Source: a virus. From it: a stretch of 58,318 nucleotides of DNA. Positions 9,104 to 18,670 of this stretch are shown here, piece after piece. The stretch spans positions 1-58,318 of IMG/VR virus record IMGVR_UViG_3300024346_000070; one strand, 5' to 3'. A program made the translations under genes and the position numbers. Under the pieces are notes generated by a model. The model did no database searches, had not been told where the DNA came from, and worked only from the letters and a program-made list of their open reading frames with translations. The number at the start of each line of letters is the position of its first letter. Position 1 is the first letter of the stretch.

Positions 9104-12100
9104 TGTCTATTATTAGACCACCCTACACAGGAGACCCCCTAATAGACTCTTGGACAAACCAAATAACTCAGGCTATTAACATGGGGCTTACGCTTCCTGG
9201 GGTTCAAGGTCAGTCTGGAGGGGACGGGTCATCAGGCACTGCTGGTAATACAACTCTTTATTTATATCAAAGAACAACAACTAATTCTGCACCCAGTAGA
9301 CCTACAAGTGTTGCTTATGATTATACTGACATTGACAATGTTACAATAACCGCCAACAATTCTTGGCTTGGTGAAGTCCCTACGTCTGGGGGTAAGTATC
9401 TTTGGATTACTTTCAGGTACGTGTCTGAACTGGTAGATACAATCACTCAATCTAACACTTGGAACACCCCTGTCTTATTAGCTGTTGATGGTGATGATGG
9501 TGCGGATGGACTTACAGGTGCTTCTTCTAATATTATATTTATAAGGTCTGCCACCCAACCATCCACTCCTTCAGCCAGTTCTGGAATACCCTCTGGTTGG
9601 TATGATACCCCACCTGCGGGTACCGAAATATTATGGTCATCCTCTGGTACCAAAACTGTAGGGGCTACGACATTTACATGGGGTACTCCTTTCCAGATAG
9701 AGGGTACATCTGTTGCGGAAGTGTTTATATATCGTAAGAATAGTAGTACTTTTACTGCTGGAACTAGTAGTTATAATTTTGTAACACAGACATTAACAGC
9801 TCCGACTAATTGGTCAACTACTGTACCTACTCTTTCTTCGGATGGAGATGTGATTTATCGGGTAAGTGGTGTAACCTCTGGAGCTGCAACTCAAACATCT
9901 GCTGCTATAACTTATGGCTTACCCGTTGTATACGCACAGAGAACTGATGGCACAGATGGAACAGACGGCACAGATGGCACAGATGGCACAGATGGCACAG
10001 ATGGCAATGATGGGCTTACAGGTGCCTCTTCTAATGTTATTTTTATAAGATCTGCTAATGCACCCTCTACCCCTTCGGCTAGTGCTGGAATACCCTCTGG
10101 TTGGTATGACAGCCCACCCACAGGTACAAATATTCTGTGGGCAGCTTCGGGCACTAAAGTTGTAGGAGCTACCACATTTACATGGGGCACTCCTTTTCAA
10201 ATAGAAGGTGCATCTGTTGCAGAAGTTTCTGTATATCGTAAAAACGTCAGCACTTTCTCTACTGGTGGAAGTTATAATTTTGTAACACAAACATTAACAG
10301 CTCCGACTAATTGGTCAACTACTGTACCTACCCTTTCTTCAAATAATGATATAATCTACAGAGTAAGTGGTGTAACATCTGGAGCTGCAACCCAAACAGC
10401 TGCATCTGTATCTTATGGATCGCCTGTGATTTATGCACAAAGAACGGATGGGACTAATGGTGGTACTGGTGATACTGGTCCTCGTCGTGCTAACGGTTTT
10501 ATTTACCGTTCAACATTTTCAGCAGGCTCTGCTCCAACAGGGGGCTCAATAAATTGGCCCACAGGTGTTCTAACCCCTCCGACAGGGGGTTGGTCTAACA
10601 CAGCTCCATCTACTACATCATCCGGTAATAGTGTATTCGTATCTTACTGGGCAGCATCAGAAGCTGATGACCGCCTGTCAACTGCGATTACATATACCGT
10701 ACCAGTTCTAGCTCAGGTCGTAGTCAACGATATTAAGTCTGTTAACTTTGATGGTACTGTTGATAATCTCATTGGCCCTAACAGTAACTCAGGTACTGTA
10801 GGTTACGCAATGGATGCTTCAACAGGTACAGCAGTGTTCAGTAACGTTATTGTACGTGGTCGTGTTACAAATGAAGCTGAACGATTCCTTAGTGGTTCCG
10901 CAGGTACTTGGACTACCATTACCGCATCATCAACTAATATCCACCTTGAACCAGCTTTCTCAGAAGGCGCGGGGCCATACAGGATATTTGTTGTAGGCGC
11001 AGGTGGTGCTGGTGCAAGAGCTGCGCCGTTAGATCCAATTACTTCTGGCGGTATTGTGTCTAGAACCTGGGCTGCAGGCGGTGGTGGTGCTGGAGGCTTT
11101 GCTGCCTTTACACTCGAATGGGATGGCACTACTGCCCTAGACTGCACAGTCGGTTCTGGTGGTGAATCTATAGGTCGTGTTGACCTGTATCACGCTGGTA
11201 ACACTGGTGGCGCAACTACCTTCTCTATAGGAGGCAGTGTAGTTGTAACATGCAACGGTGGTACTGGTGGTGTGCACGAATTAAGCTCGACTACCATTTC
11301 ATCAGGGGGTTCTGGCGGAACGGCAACAATAGCAACTAACGCACTCATAACCGACACCGCTGACAACGTTACGAATACAGGTGGCTCTGGTGGTTATGGA
11401 ATTGCTAGGGTCTACACTACTAACACTACTAGCATGGCTTGCGGAGGCGGTGGAGGTGTAAACTTCTTATCAAAGTCTAACACAAACGGCGGCTTTGCAA
11501 GTATTGGAGCCACTAACCTACGAGTCGGTGCTGGACATATTGCAGTCGCGGGTGGTGGTGGTGGTGGCCCATTTGGAGCTGGTATTAATGCATCAATTAG
11601 TGCAGCCAGTGATGGTGGCGCTGTTAATGGTAGTGATGTATTCGTGGGGTCTGGTAGGGGTATCTTCGGAACAGGTGCCTATGGCAGTTATGTATCCGGT
11701 AACGGAAGCGGTGGAAGTGCTGGTGAGGTAGCCCCTGGTGGTTCAGGGGTGATCGGTCCATACCTCGGCAGTCTAGCACAAGGTTTTTCTATTGCAATTG
11801 CACAACCACACACAGGCACTACAGGTGGTAACTCTCCTCCATTGGGTAATCGTACAGCCATCATGTCTGGTGGTGGTGCCTTTGCTAAGGCAGGAGGTCA
11901 GACAGAAATTGCAGGCTTTGAGTACAAAGCACAAGATGGTGAAATATTTGGAGGAGGTGGCGGTGCTGCTTACTCTAACTCTGCTTTGTCTAATACTTCA
12001 AGTGGTGTTGCTAACGCACCTAGAGGTGGTAACGGTGGCTTCGGTGCTGGTGGAGGTGCTGGTGGTAGAAGTCAAATTACAAGCAGTAGAGGTGGTGACG

Positions 12101-12126
12101 GTATTATACTTATCGCAAGACTATAG
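9103..12126 (+). CDS. Second tail fibre, collagen-like linker and poly-Gly tip
   Basis: This encodes 1007 residues. The N-terminal ~40 residues probably anchor it to the tail (PPYTGDPLIDSWTNQITQAI). A module of about 145 residues occurs twice (roughly residues 136-283 and 304-447; shared GASSNxIFIRSA, SGIPSGWYD, VTSGAATQT). The copies are joined by a collagen-like GTDGTDGTDG linker coded by 9-bp repeats at 9943-10010. From about residue 625 to the end it is strikingly Gly-rich (AGGGGAGG, GGGGGGPFGAG, GGFGAGGGAGG), resembling adhesins that stack polyglycine helices at a receptor-binding tip. It is followed by its own chaperone gene. Host-recognition role is inferred from architecture. Confidence 0.8.
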   Translation: MSIIRPPYTGDPLIDSWTNQITQAINMGLTLPGVQGQSGGDGSSGTAGNTTLYLYQRTTTNSAPSRPTSVAYDYTDIDNVTITANNSWLGEVPTSGGKYLWITFRYVSELVDTITQSNTWNTPVLLAVDGDDGADGLTGASSNIIFIRSATQPSTPSASSGIPSGWYDTPPAGTEILWSSSGTKTVGATTFTWGTPFQIEGTSVAEVFIYRKNSSTFTAGTSSYNFVTQTLTAPTNWSTTVPTLSSDGDVIYRVSGVTSGAATQTSAAITYGLPVVYAQRTDGTDGTDGTDGTDGTDGTDGNDGLTGASSNVIFIRSANAPSTPSASAGIPSGWYDSPPTGTNILWAASGTKVVGATTFTWGTPFQIEGASVAEVSVYRKNVSTFSTGGSYNFVTQTLTAPTNWSTTVPTLSSNNDIIYRVSGVTSGAATQTAASVSYGSPVIYAQRTDGTNGGTGDTGPRRANGFIYRSTFSAGSAPTGGSINWPTGVLTPPTGGWSNTAPSTTSSGNSVFVSYWAASEADDRLSTAITYTVPVLAQVVVNDIKSVNFDGTVDNLIGPNSNSGTVGYAMDASTGTAVFSNVIVRGRVTNEAERFLSGSAGTWTTITASSTNIHLEPAFSEGAGPYRIFVVGAGGAGARAAPLDPITSGGIVSRTWAAGGGGAGGFAAFTLEWDGTTALDCTVGSGGESIGRVDLYHAGNTGGATTFSIGGSVVVTCNGGTGGVHELSSTTISSGGSGGTATIATNALITDTADNVTNTGGSGGYGIARVYTTNTTSMACGGGGGVNFLSKSNTNGGFASIGATNLRVGAGHIAVAGGGGGGPFGAGINASISAASDGGAVNGSDVFVGSGRGIFGTGAYGSYVSGNGSGGSAGEVAPGGSGVIGPYLGSLAQGFSIAIAQPHTGTTGGNSPPLGNRTAIMSGGGAFAKAGGQTEIAGFEYKAQDGEIFGGGGGAAYSNSALSNTSSGVANAPRGGNGGFGAGGGAGGRSQITSSRGGDGIILIARL

Positions 12127-12135
12127 GAGACTACT

Positions 12136-12471
12136 ATGAAGTGGTATATTAAAGACGCGGATGGTAACATTCTAAACACTTACGTTGGTGCAGGAGATTT
12201 GTATCCTGTTGGATCCTTATGGATGGGTACTGAAATAGCTTTGGTAGAAGAGGTAGTACCCCTTGTAGAAGACATCGTAGATAACAGAGATGTTCGCAGG
12301 CTTCGGAGGGCTGAAGAGTTCTCTTCTACACTCGACGTACTTAACCCTTTCTGGTATGCTTCACTGTCTACAGACCAACAAACATTGATAGGCAACTGGC
12401 GTCAAGCTTGGTTAGATTATCCTAATGATGAGAATGCAACAGAACCTCAAAGACCTGATGGTATATTTTAA
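12136..12471 (+). CDS. Tail fibre assembly chaperone, second copy
   Basis: This encodes 111 residues with a TAGGAG ribosome site. The C-terminal half reads RRAEEFSSTLDVLNPFWY, then SLSTDQQTLIGNWRQAWLDYP and ends with Pro-rich RPDGIF. This is the helix-turn-YP layout of phage tail assembly chaperones, related in plan to 4912-5232. The N-terminus (WYIKDADGNILNTYV) is a short beta unit. It follows the poly-Gly fibre directly, so that fibre is the likely client. Confidence 0.65.
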   Translation: MKWYIKDADGNILNTYVGAGDLYPVGSLWMGTEIALVEEVVPLVEDIVDNRDVRRLRRAEEFSSTLDVLNPFWYASLSTDQQTLIGNWRQAWLDYPNDENATEPQRPDGIF

Positions 12472-12480
12472 GGAAAATAC

Positions 12481-12876
12481 ATGATTAGATTATTAAGTGG
12501 ACCTGAGTTAGCAGATAAATGGCATACGTTAAGGCCACTAATAGACCAAGCATTAAAACATGGAGGAGGAGCTGTGACATCTCACGGGCTCTTTCTTCAA
12601 TGCTTAGGTGCGGTAGGTCAATGTTGGATTAGAAATGAGGGTGAGGTATGTATTACTCGCTTTGAAGAGATAGAAGGTAAACGGCAGCTATCCGTAATTG
12701 CCTGCACGTCACCTGGTTTGTTGGAATTCTTACCAGAGTGCATGAAGATATTTGAGGATTTCGCACGTTTCAATGATTGCAATAGAACTGTAGTCTATGG
12801 GCGCAAAGGTTGGGCTCGTGCCCTTAAAGAATATGGATATTATGAGACGTTTATAACTCTCATTAAGGAGGTTTAA
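12481..12876 (+). CDS. GNAT-fold phage protein (gp13-like position)
   Basis: This encodes 131 residues. The pattern GAVGQCWIRNEGEVCITRFEEI, then LLEFLPECMKIFEDFARFNDCNRTVVYGRKGWARALKEYGY, matches small GNAT-like proteins found before internal virion genes in podoviruses. T7 gp13 holds the same position and size. Terminal C...GR.GW...L...GY is the typical acetyl-CoA-site helix and strand of the fold. Catalysis cannot be inferred, since T7 gp13 acts in virion assembly rather than as a known acetyltransferase. It is spaced one base from the next gene. Confidence 0.55.
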   Translation: MIRLLSGPELADKWHTLRPLIDQALKHGGGAVTSHGLFLQCLGAVGQCWIRNEGEVCITRFEEIEGKRQLSVIACTSPGLLEFLPECMKIFEDFARFNDCNRTVVYGRKGWARALKEYGYYETFITLIKEV

Positions 12877-12877
12877 T

Positions 12878-13552
12878 ATGGCTGAAACTACTACTACAAC
12901 AGGGTTACCTGACTATGCTCAACCGTATGTTGAAAATGCTTTAACTAAAGCAACAAATCTTTACGAAGTTGGGGCTATGGACAATGTTGCAGGTATGACA
13001 CCTGAACAACTTGACGCACTCGCAAAACAAAAGACACTTGGAGGTACTGGTGGTGTCTATGATCAAATTGCATCAGACAGCTATGGTGCAACTGAAGCGT
13101 ATCGTGATGCTGCCGCTGGCACTGGTCTGTTTGGGGCGGATGCTTTAGGTCAGCAAATGACTGCTATGCAAGGAAGTATTGGTAATGCAGTCCAAGGATT
13201 GATGGGACAGCAACAGGGTCAATACTCACGAGGTGGTAATCTTGGAGGTGCTAGGGCTCAGAGGTCTATGGATTCTGCTGCTTTAAAAGTAGGTGGTGAT
13301 ATGGCAGCGAGTGAACTTGCCAATCGTCGCGCGTCTTCCCTAAGCGGAGCAGGTGGTGTGTTAGGTGCAGGGTCAAACCTTCAGAATCAGTTTGGAGCAG
13401 GTGCTAACCTATTAGGTCAAGCGGGATCTGCTATCCAACAACAGAATCAAAACGAAGGTGATGCAGCATATCAAGGTGTTCAACGATTGTTTGGACTTTT
13501 AAATTCTCCTGCTTTAGGTACTCAAAGTACTTCGACAGGTGGAGGTAAATAA
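12878..13552 (+). CDS. Internal virion protein (gp14-like)
   Basis: This encodes 224 residues with an AAGGAGG ribosome site. The opening TTGLPDYAQPYVENALTKATNLYE is characteristic of small ejection proteins in marine podoviruses. The rest is Ala-, Gly- and Gln-rich and helical (MTAMQGSIGNAVQGLMGQQQGQYSRGG), with small-residue faces suited to membrane insertion. It likely forms part of the conduit that carries DNA across the outer membrane, as T7 gp14 does. The last codon overlaps the next start. Assignment rests on the N-terminus and gene order. Confidence 0.6.
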   Translation: MAETTTTTGLPDYAQPYVENALTKATNLYEVGAMDNVAGMTPEQLDALAKQKTLGGTGGVYDQIASDSYGATEAYRDAAAGTGLFGADALGQQMTAMQGSIGNAVQGLMGQQQGQYSRGGNLGGARAQRSMDSAALKVGGDMAASELANRRASSLSGAGGVLGAGSNLQNQFGAGANLLGQAGSAIQQQNQNEGDAAYQGVQRLFGLLNSPALGTQSTSTGGGK

Positions 13553-14910
13553 TGAAACGTATAATTCAAAGGTATCAAGATGGTGGTGGGGTTAACCCTA
13601 TGGTGTCAACTGGTGTCCCTGAAGGTGGTTATGCTAAACAAGCCATAGCTAACTACTTGGCAGGTGAAACTTTAGGCGGTCCCTTATCTTACGTGGCTGG
13701 TGAATCCAATGTTCCTGATTATCATGCACTCGCAGATGAGCTTGGCACAAGTGTTATTGATGGCTATAGACCAGCGACTGCGGCATCGGCTGCGGCTGCA
13801 ACAGGGGATAATAACACTGCCCATGAAGAAATGATGGCGGGTGCTTCAAATAACTCAGTCGCAAATAACACTTATAGCACAGGCTCAGGTGGCGATACAA
13901 GTTCTTGGGTAACTGATCAAGAAACTTATGGTGCTCCTGGTGGACATTGGGGTGGCTCATCTGAATACGAAGCCAACTTGATCAACAACCCTTATATTGG
14001 GGATGAAGAATTTTGGGATACATATGAATCAGGTGAAGCATCTGGCAGTACCTTCTCAGGTGGTGGGCGTGATGGTGCTGGTAACTATGGTATAGCAGGT
14101 GATGTTGGCGCGGCAATTTATGATGCTGCTGGTAACTTACTTAACGGTTCACTTATTGGTCGTGGTTATACTGCACTCACTGGTAACAATTTACTAGATC
14201 CGTATGATGCTACAAAGTACCCTGATGGGGTTGTGCCAAACGAATATAATCCTGATGGAACTCCTAAAACTACAGGTTTAAATCTTACAGGACCAGTAAA
14301 CCCTAACCTCTCCTTAAAAAGAGGTGGTGGCTACAACACATCAGATACACACTCAACACACAACGATAGCATAGCGAAGGACGAGGCCAGTCGTGGAGCA
14401 TTTGGCAATGCAATTTGGAGCCCAGCGTTAGGTAGGCATTTAAATCCTACTCAAGTTGCAAACAGGAGAGCAAATGGTCTACCTGTTAACAATGGTGGTT
14501 TTATAGGTCCACTTGTTAAGGGATATAACAATGGTGGAGTTTCCTTGGCTAAGTCAGGTATTCGTGAAGAAGAAATACAAGAGCGTCAAAGGATGCAAGC
14601 GCGACTGCCTCAAGTGCAACAGAATCCACTATCAGATGTAGGATATAAACTTGCCATGGGAACTGTAGACAAAGGTATTGAATCTGCAGCATCTTCCTTA
14701 GCAGGCCAAGGTGCTGCTGGTGCTGCTGGTGCTGGTGCTGCTGGTTCAGGTATGATGGCAGCTCTTGGACCTATTGGTATTGGAATTGGTCTAGGTAAAC
14801 TGTTTGGTGTGTTTAACAAAGGTGGTAAAGTTACGTGTTCTTGTGGGAAACCTAACTGTAACTGTTCAAGTAAAATGAAATATTCCCCTTTAGGAGGAAG
14901 TTATGATTGA
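13552..14910 (+). CDS. Ejection-complex protein with GG-repeat motifs and Cys cluster
   Basis: This encodes 452 residues. Low-complexity Gly/Asn-rich sequence carries repeated Y(Q/N)xGG motifs (YQDGGGV, NNGGFIGPL, YNNGGVSL), as in marine phage virion proteins of this position. Residues ~385-425 are Ala/Gly-rich and hydrophobic (GAGAAGSGMMAALGPIGIGIGLGKLFGVF), plausibly membrane-inserting. It ends with a compact CSCGKPNCNC cluster that could bind metal. The gene overlaps the next by 8 bases. The next protein opens with more GG motifs, so the two may once have been one polypeptide. Function is inferred from neighbours. Confidence 0.6.
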   Translation: MKRIIQRYQDGGGVNPMVSTGVPEGGYAKQAIANYLAGETLGGPLSYVAGESNVPDYHALADELGTSVIDGYRPATAASAAAATGDNNTAHEEMMAGASNNSVANNTYSTGSGGDTSSWVTDQETYGAPGGHWGGSSEYEANLINNPYIGDEEFWDTYESGEASGSTFSGGGRDGAGNYGIAGDVGAAIYDAAGNLLNGSLIGRGYTALTGNNLLDPYDATKYPDGVVPNEYNPDGTPKTTGLNLTGPVNPNLSLKRGGGYNTSDTHSTHNDSIAKDEASRGAFGNAIWSPALGRHLNPTQVANRRANGLPVNNGGFIGPLVKGYNNGGVSLAKSGIREEEIQERQRMQARLPQVQQNPLSDVGYKLAMGTVDKGIESAASSLAGQGAAGAAGAGAAGSGMMAALGPIGIGIGLGKLFGVFNKGGKVTCSCGKPNCNCSSKMKYSPLGGSYD

Positions 14911-17900
14911 TAAAACAGACCCAACTAATAGGGACACTGTACCTGCTATACTTACTCCTGGAGAGTTTGTACTCAACAAGGAAGCAACTCAAATGTTTGG
15001 CCCTGTAGTTGAGCAAATGAATAACGCAGGCTTACAGCATCGTGCAATGAAAAACATGGGTGGTGGTATTCAAAACTACAATGATGGTGGTTTTGCGTGG
15101 CATAAAAACTACACACCTGAGGTTGAAGCTGCTATAGTTACAGCGGCAACTAAGTATGGTATCGATCCATTAACTCTTAAAACCATTGTCTACCTTGAGT
15201 CTAGGGGAAACCCTGAAGCTCAATCAAAACAGTCATCTGCTGGTGGCATCATGCAATTTTTAGATAAGACAGCTAAATCTTACAATCTTGAAAATCGTTT
15301 TGATGTTAATGAAAGCCTAGATGCAGGTGGTAAACTACTGACAGATAATGTTTCTCATCTAAGAAGTGTTCTTGATCGTGAACCAACACCTGCGGAAACA
15401 TACCTAGCACACCAACAAGGAGCAACAGGTGCTTTACGATTGTTAAAAGATCCATCTATTAATGTACTAGATGTAAAGAACATGACAAAAGATAAGGTTA
15501 TTAAGAACGGTGGTAATGTTGACATGACTGCTGGTGAGTTTGCAAACATGTGGATGCAAAAAGCCAACAATGCTTCTAAATTTATTGGGGGCGGTGACAC
15601 AAACACACCTGCACAACCCACAACCCAGACAGTATCCGTAGCCCCCATTACTTCCATTCCTCCTCAAATGAGAAATGATACAGTGTCATCTCCACGTCCT
15701 CAAACGAGACCTGAAGAACTAGTTCCTCAAATGGTAGCTAGTAACCAGGTAGAACCTTTAGCTATTGAACAGGCAGTGATGCAAGCTAGTGTACCACAGG
15801 TTCAAGCAGTACCCCCATCACCTTCAAGCTTTGGTGAAGCCTTCAAAGATGCACGAGCTGACATGGGAGCGGGAGGTATCTTTACCTTTCGTGGTAATGA
15901 TTATACTACTAATTATGCTGAAGAAGAAGATAAAAGGATGACTGCTAACATGGGTGGTGCTGTTTCTCTCAATATGGGAGGTTACCCACAAGAGTACTTA
16001 GATAATTATCGTAAAGCTATAATGGCTAATATGGGTCCGGAGTACTTGTCTAGAGTAGAGAGAATGGGAGGTGTAGACGCTGCTCGTGAACTACAAGCGC
16101 AAGTTCGTCCAGACTATACACCAGGTAATGTGGAGGAAGACTCTGCTTCATCTCAGCCTATGGCATATAACGATCCTGCTTTAAAAGTTAGATCAGATGG
16201 TATGATTGATTTAAGAGGCTCGGGAGGCTCAGATCGAAGGCTAGACAAAAACTTATATTTATCACAACCTGGAACTGGTATGACAACAGAAGAATCTATA
16301 GCTAAGCGTAAGAACCTTGCGTCTAATAGTTATGTACCGATGCCAAAAGTAAACAGTGATGAGTCATTACTTCAAGGCTCTTCTCAAAGCGTTGAGAATG
16401 CTGCTAGTTCCTACCCAAGTGACTACTCAATTATGGCTGCTGCTAACATGGCTGTGCCAAAGATTCCATTACCTCCTCCAGCACCCAGACCTACGATGGT
16501 CGGTGGTAATTTGTACTACTTAAATTCAGATGGGTCTGTAACTGATGGGAATGGTAATCCTGTTCAGGATCCTAGTATTGGTGCTGCTGTTCAGGATAAA
16601 CTCAACTACAGTGCAGAGGAATCTGCTGCTAATGCAGAAGCTTACAACGACTCTATGGCTGAGCAGGCGGTATTCAATGGTATTGCTCCACAGTCAGTAA
16701 ACCCAAGCTATGATTCAATGCGTCAACAGCAAGAGTCTAATGCTGCTGAGGCAGAAAGGATTAGGAAAGAAATTGCAGAGACTAATGCAAAACGTGAAGC
16801 CCTTAGAGTTGAGTTTAACAATAGGGAGCCAGCAGTTGTCCCACCATTAGACCCTAATGCACCTACATTTATGGGTGATGTTGTACCTTATCTTGGAAGG
16901 GCTGCTGGTAGTTTAGCAAGCAATGTTGGAGATACTGTCAATGAGTTTATGGCATCCCCTGCTTTACCTGTAGGATCAGTTGATGTTAATAAAGAGTATA
17001 GGGATATTAAGTCTATACTTGCAGGTGGTGTTGATAGAAACGGTGTTCCTTTAACTGACAATCAGATAAGAGCTTATAATACTCGTATTGGAGCTATAGA
17101 AAAAGAAAGGGACTACAATGATAGGATGGAACCATTTGGTGCGGGTCAGGTATTTGACACTGTTATTGAGAGTGGTAACCAACTAGCCGCAGATGTGAAC
17201 GATTACGTCACTGATAAGGTTGGGAATGTTGTTTCAGGGTTTAACCCCGAAGCTGGTGCAAGCGTATTAGATAGTAAACTAGGGTACGCACCACCACCAC
17301 GCCGTGAATTAACTGCTGATGAAATTGAATTTAATAGGCTAAGGGGACTGACTGGTGATACCACCCCTGAACCTGAAAACAATATCTCAAAAGTTGAAAA
17401 GGTAATTACCAACTTAGAAAAAAACCCTGAAGTATTACCAACAACCACTGTTTCTGAATCAGCTGCAGCCAAACAGGCAGCTGCAGCCAAACAGGCAGCC
17501 GCAGCCAAACAGGCAGCTGCCTCTATAAAGGTTGATCCAAAAGACCCTAAGGTATCCGGTGCCATGTCCACGCTTAAGAGTGTCTTCGGGGATCTGTTCG
17601 ATAGTAAAGAACTCATGAGAGCTGCTATCATGTACCTTGGTGGTCGTGCTACTGGTATGGATGGTAACCAAGCTCTTGCCTTTGCTGGTAAGAACTACAT
17701 TGCTAGGACTGATGCCAAGACAAGTTTCTATAATGAACAAGCTACATCTGGTAAGTGGACTAATGGGAGTCTTGCTAAGTATAGAAAGACTCGTGATCCT
17801 GCAGATCTGATTCCGGTTGGTGCTGTTTATAAAAGATCCTCTAAGGATGCTGAGGTATGGTATAATAAGAGGACAGGAAAAACTATCGTGTATGAGCAAT

Positions 17901-18649
17901 GGCAAGCAGGTAAGGATGGTAGCTATGTTACTGTTGAGGCTGGTAAGAACCCTATGGACCCTAATGCTAGGATTAATTACAGCATGGTTACTCAAGATGG
18001 TTCTAATGTGGTTGGCACAGATGCATATAATGCTAGGATTAATTCCAACAGAGAAAGCTACGCAGATGTTATAACTGCAGAGTTGCTGAAGTCTGAGATT
18101 CCTGCGGAGGATGGTAGAGCCAAGTCTAATTACCTAAAGGATATAAATTCTACCACAGATTCAAAAATCGTTTCAGATTTTGCTAAAAAATATGGAATTG
18201 ATCCAGACACTATGGCCCTAGTTCTTAGAAATGCTATGGTTAAGGCAACAGAAGATGTTAGGTCTACTCGTATTGATAAGGTTACCACTCTTGGTCCATA
18301 CCTTAAAGAGTCTTACATAACAGTCAACACTGGTGATAGGTCTAACTTTATGGTTGGTAATGGTAAGAAGGGTGACGAATACTCTGAAAAACTTGTCGGC
18401 ACTGAGGAATTTAGTAGTTGGTTGGCACAAACCCAACGAACATTAAGTCAATTGAAACCAGGTGCAAACCTAGATCAATATAACCCTGTTCAATTCAGTC
18501 AGAAACTTATGGAACAAGCTATTTATCAGGATTGGATAGGTCTAGATGAAGACATAAAAGCTAAGTACGCAACTGACGGAAGTCCTAATAGAAGTGGGTT
18601 TATGGAATACGTGACTGAAAACTTAGCGAAGGGTGCATTAAACTCTTAA
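14903..18649 (+). CDS. Virion-associated lytic transglycosylase, 1248 aa
   Basis: The N-terminus has DTVPAILTPGEFVLNKEAT, a motif common in phage virion proteins. A soluble lytic transglycosylase (SLT) domain covers about residues 70-170. The catalytic Glu is E99 in YLESRGNP, followed by SSAGGIMQF and later AYLAHQQG-like TYLAHQQGATGAL. It would cut peptidoglycan locally during DNA entry. The remaining ~1000 residues are Pro/Ala-rich linkers, an AAAKQAAAAKQ repeat (about residues 853-873, coded at 17460-17520) and a helical C-terminal half. The size and order match T7 gp15/gp16-type ejection proteins. No separate endolysin was recognised in the window. Confidence 0.8.
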   Translation: MIDKTDPTNRDTVPAILTPGEFVLNKEATQMFGPVVEQMNNAGLQHRAMKNMGGGIQNYNDGGFAWHKNYTPEVEAAIVTAATKYGIDPLTLKTIVYLESRGNPEAQSKQSSAGGIMQFLDKTAKSYNLENRFDVNESLDAGGKLLTDNVSHLRSVLDREPTPAETYLAHQQGATGALRLLKDPSINVLDVKNMTKDKVIKNGGNVDMTAGEFANMWMQKANNASKFIGGGDTNTPAQPTTQTVSVAPITSIPPQMRNDTVSSPRPQTRPEELVPQMVASNQVEPLAIEQAVMQASVPQVQAVPPSPSSFGEAFKDARADMGAGGIFTFRGNDYTTNYAEEEDKRMTANMGGAVSLNMGGYPQEYLDNYRKAIMANMGPEYLSRVERMGGVDAARELQAQVRPDYTPGNVEEDSASSQPMAYNDPALKVRSDGMIDLRGSGGSDRRLDKNLYLSQPGTGMTTEESIAKRKNLASNSYVPMPKVNSDESLLQGSSQSVENAASSYPSDYSIMAAANMAVPKIPLPPPAPRPTMVGGNLYYLNSDGSVTDGNGNPVQDPSIGAAVQDKLNYSAEESAANAEAYNDSMAEQAVFNGIAPQSVNPSYDSMRQQQESNAAEAERIRKEIAETNAKREALRVEFNNREPAVVPPLDPNAPTFMGDVVPYLGRAAGSLASNVGDTVNEFMASPALPVGSVDVNKEYRDIKSILAGGVDRNGVPLTDNQIRAYNTRIGAIEKERDYNDRMEPFGAGQVFDTVIESGNQLAADVNDYVTDKVGNVVSGFNPEAGASVLDSKLGYAPPPRRELTADEIEFNRLRGLTGDTTPEPENNISKVEKVITNLEKNPEVLPTTTVSESAAAKQAAAAKQAAAAKQAAASIKVDPKDPKVSGAMSTLKSVFGDLFDSKELMRAAIMYLGGRATGMDGNQALAFAGKNYIARTDAKTSFYNEQATSGKWTNGSLAKYRKTRDPADLIPVGAVYKRSSKDAEVWYNKRTGKTIVYEQWQAGKDGSYVTVEAGKNPMDPNARINYSMVTQDGSNVVGTDAYNARINSNRESYADVITAELLKSEIPAEDGRAKSNYLKDINSTTDSKIVSDFAKKYGIDPDTMALVLRNAMVKATEDVRSTRIDKVTTLGPYLKESYITVNTGDRSNFMVGNGKKGDEYSEKLVGTEEFSSWLAQTQRTLSQLKPGANLDQYNPVQFSQKLMEQAIYQDWIGLDEDIKAKYATDGSPNRSGFMEYVTENLAKGALNS

Positions 18650-18670
18650 ACAAACACAAGGAGATTTTAA

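Noticed and set aside
17203-17995. Long minus-strand open frames inside the transglycosylase gene
   Set aside because: They overlap a clearly coding plus-strand gene, have no ribosome sites and carry compositions typical of antisense shadows.
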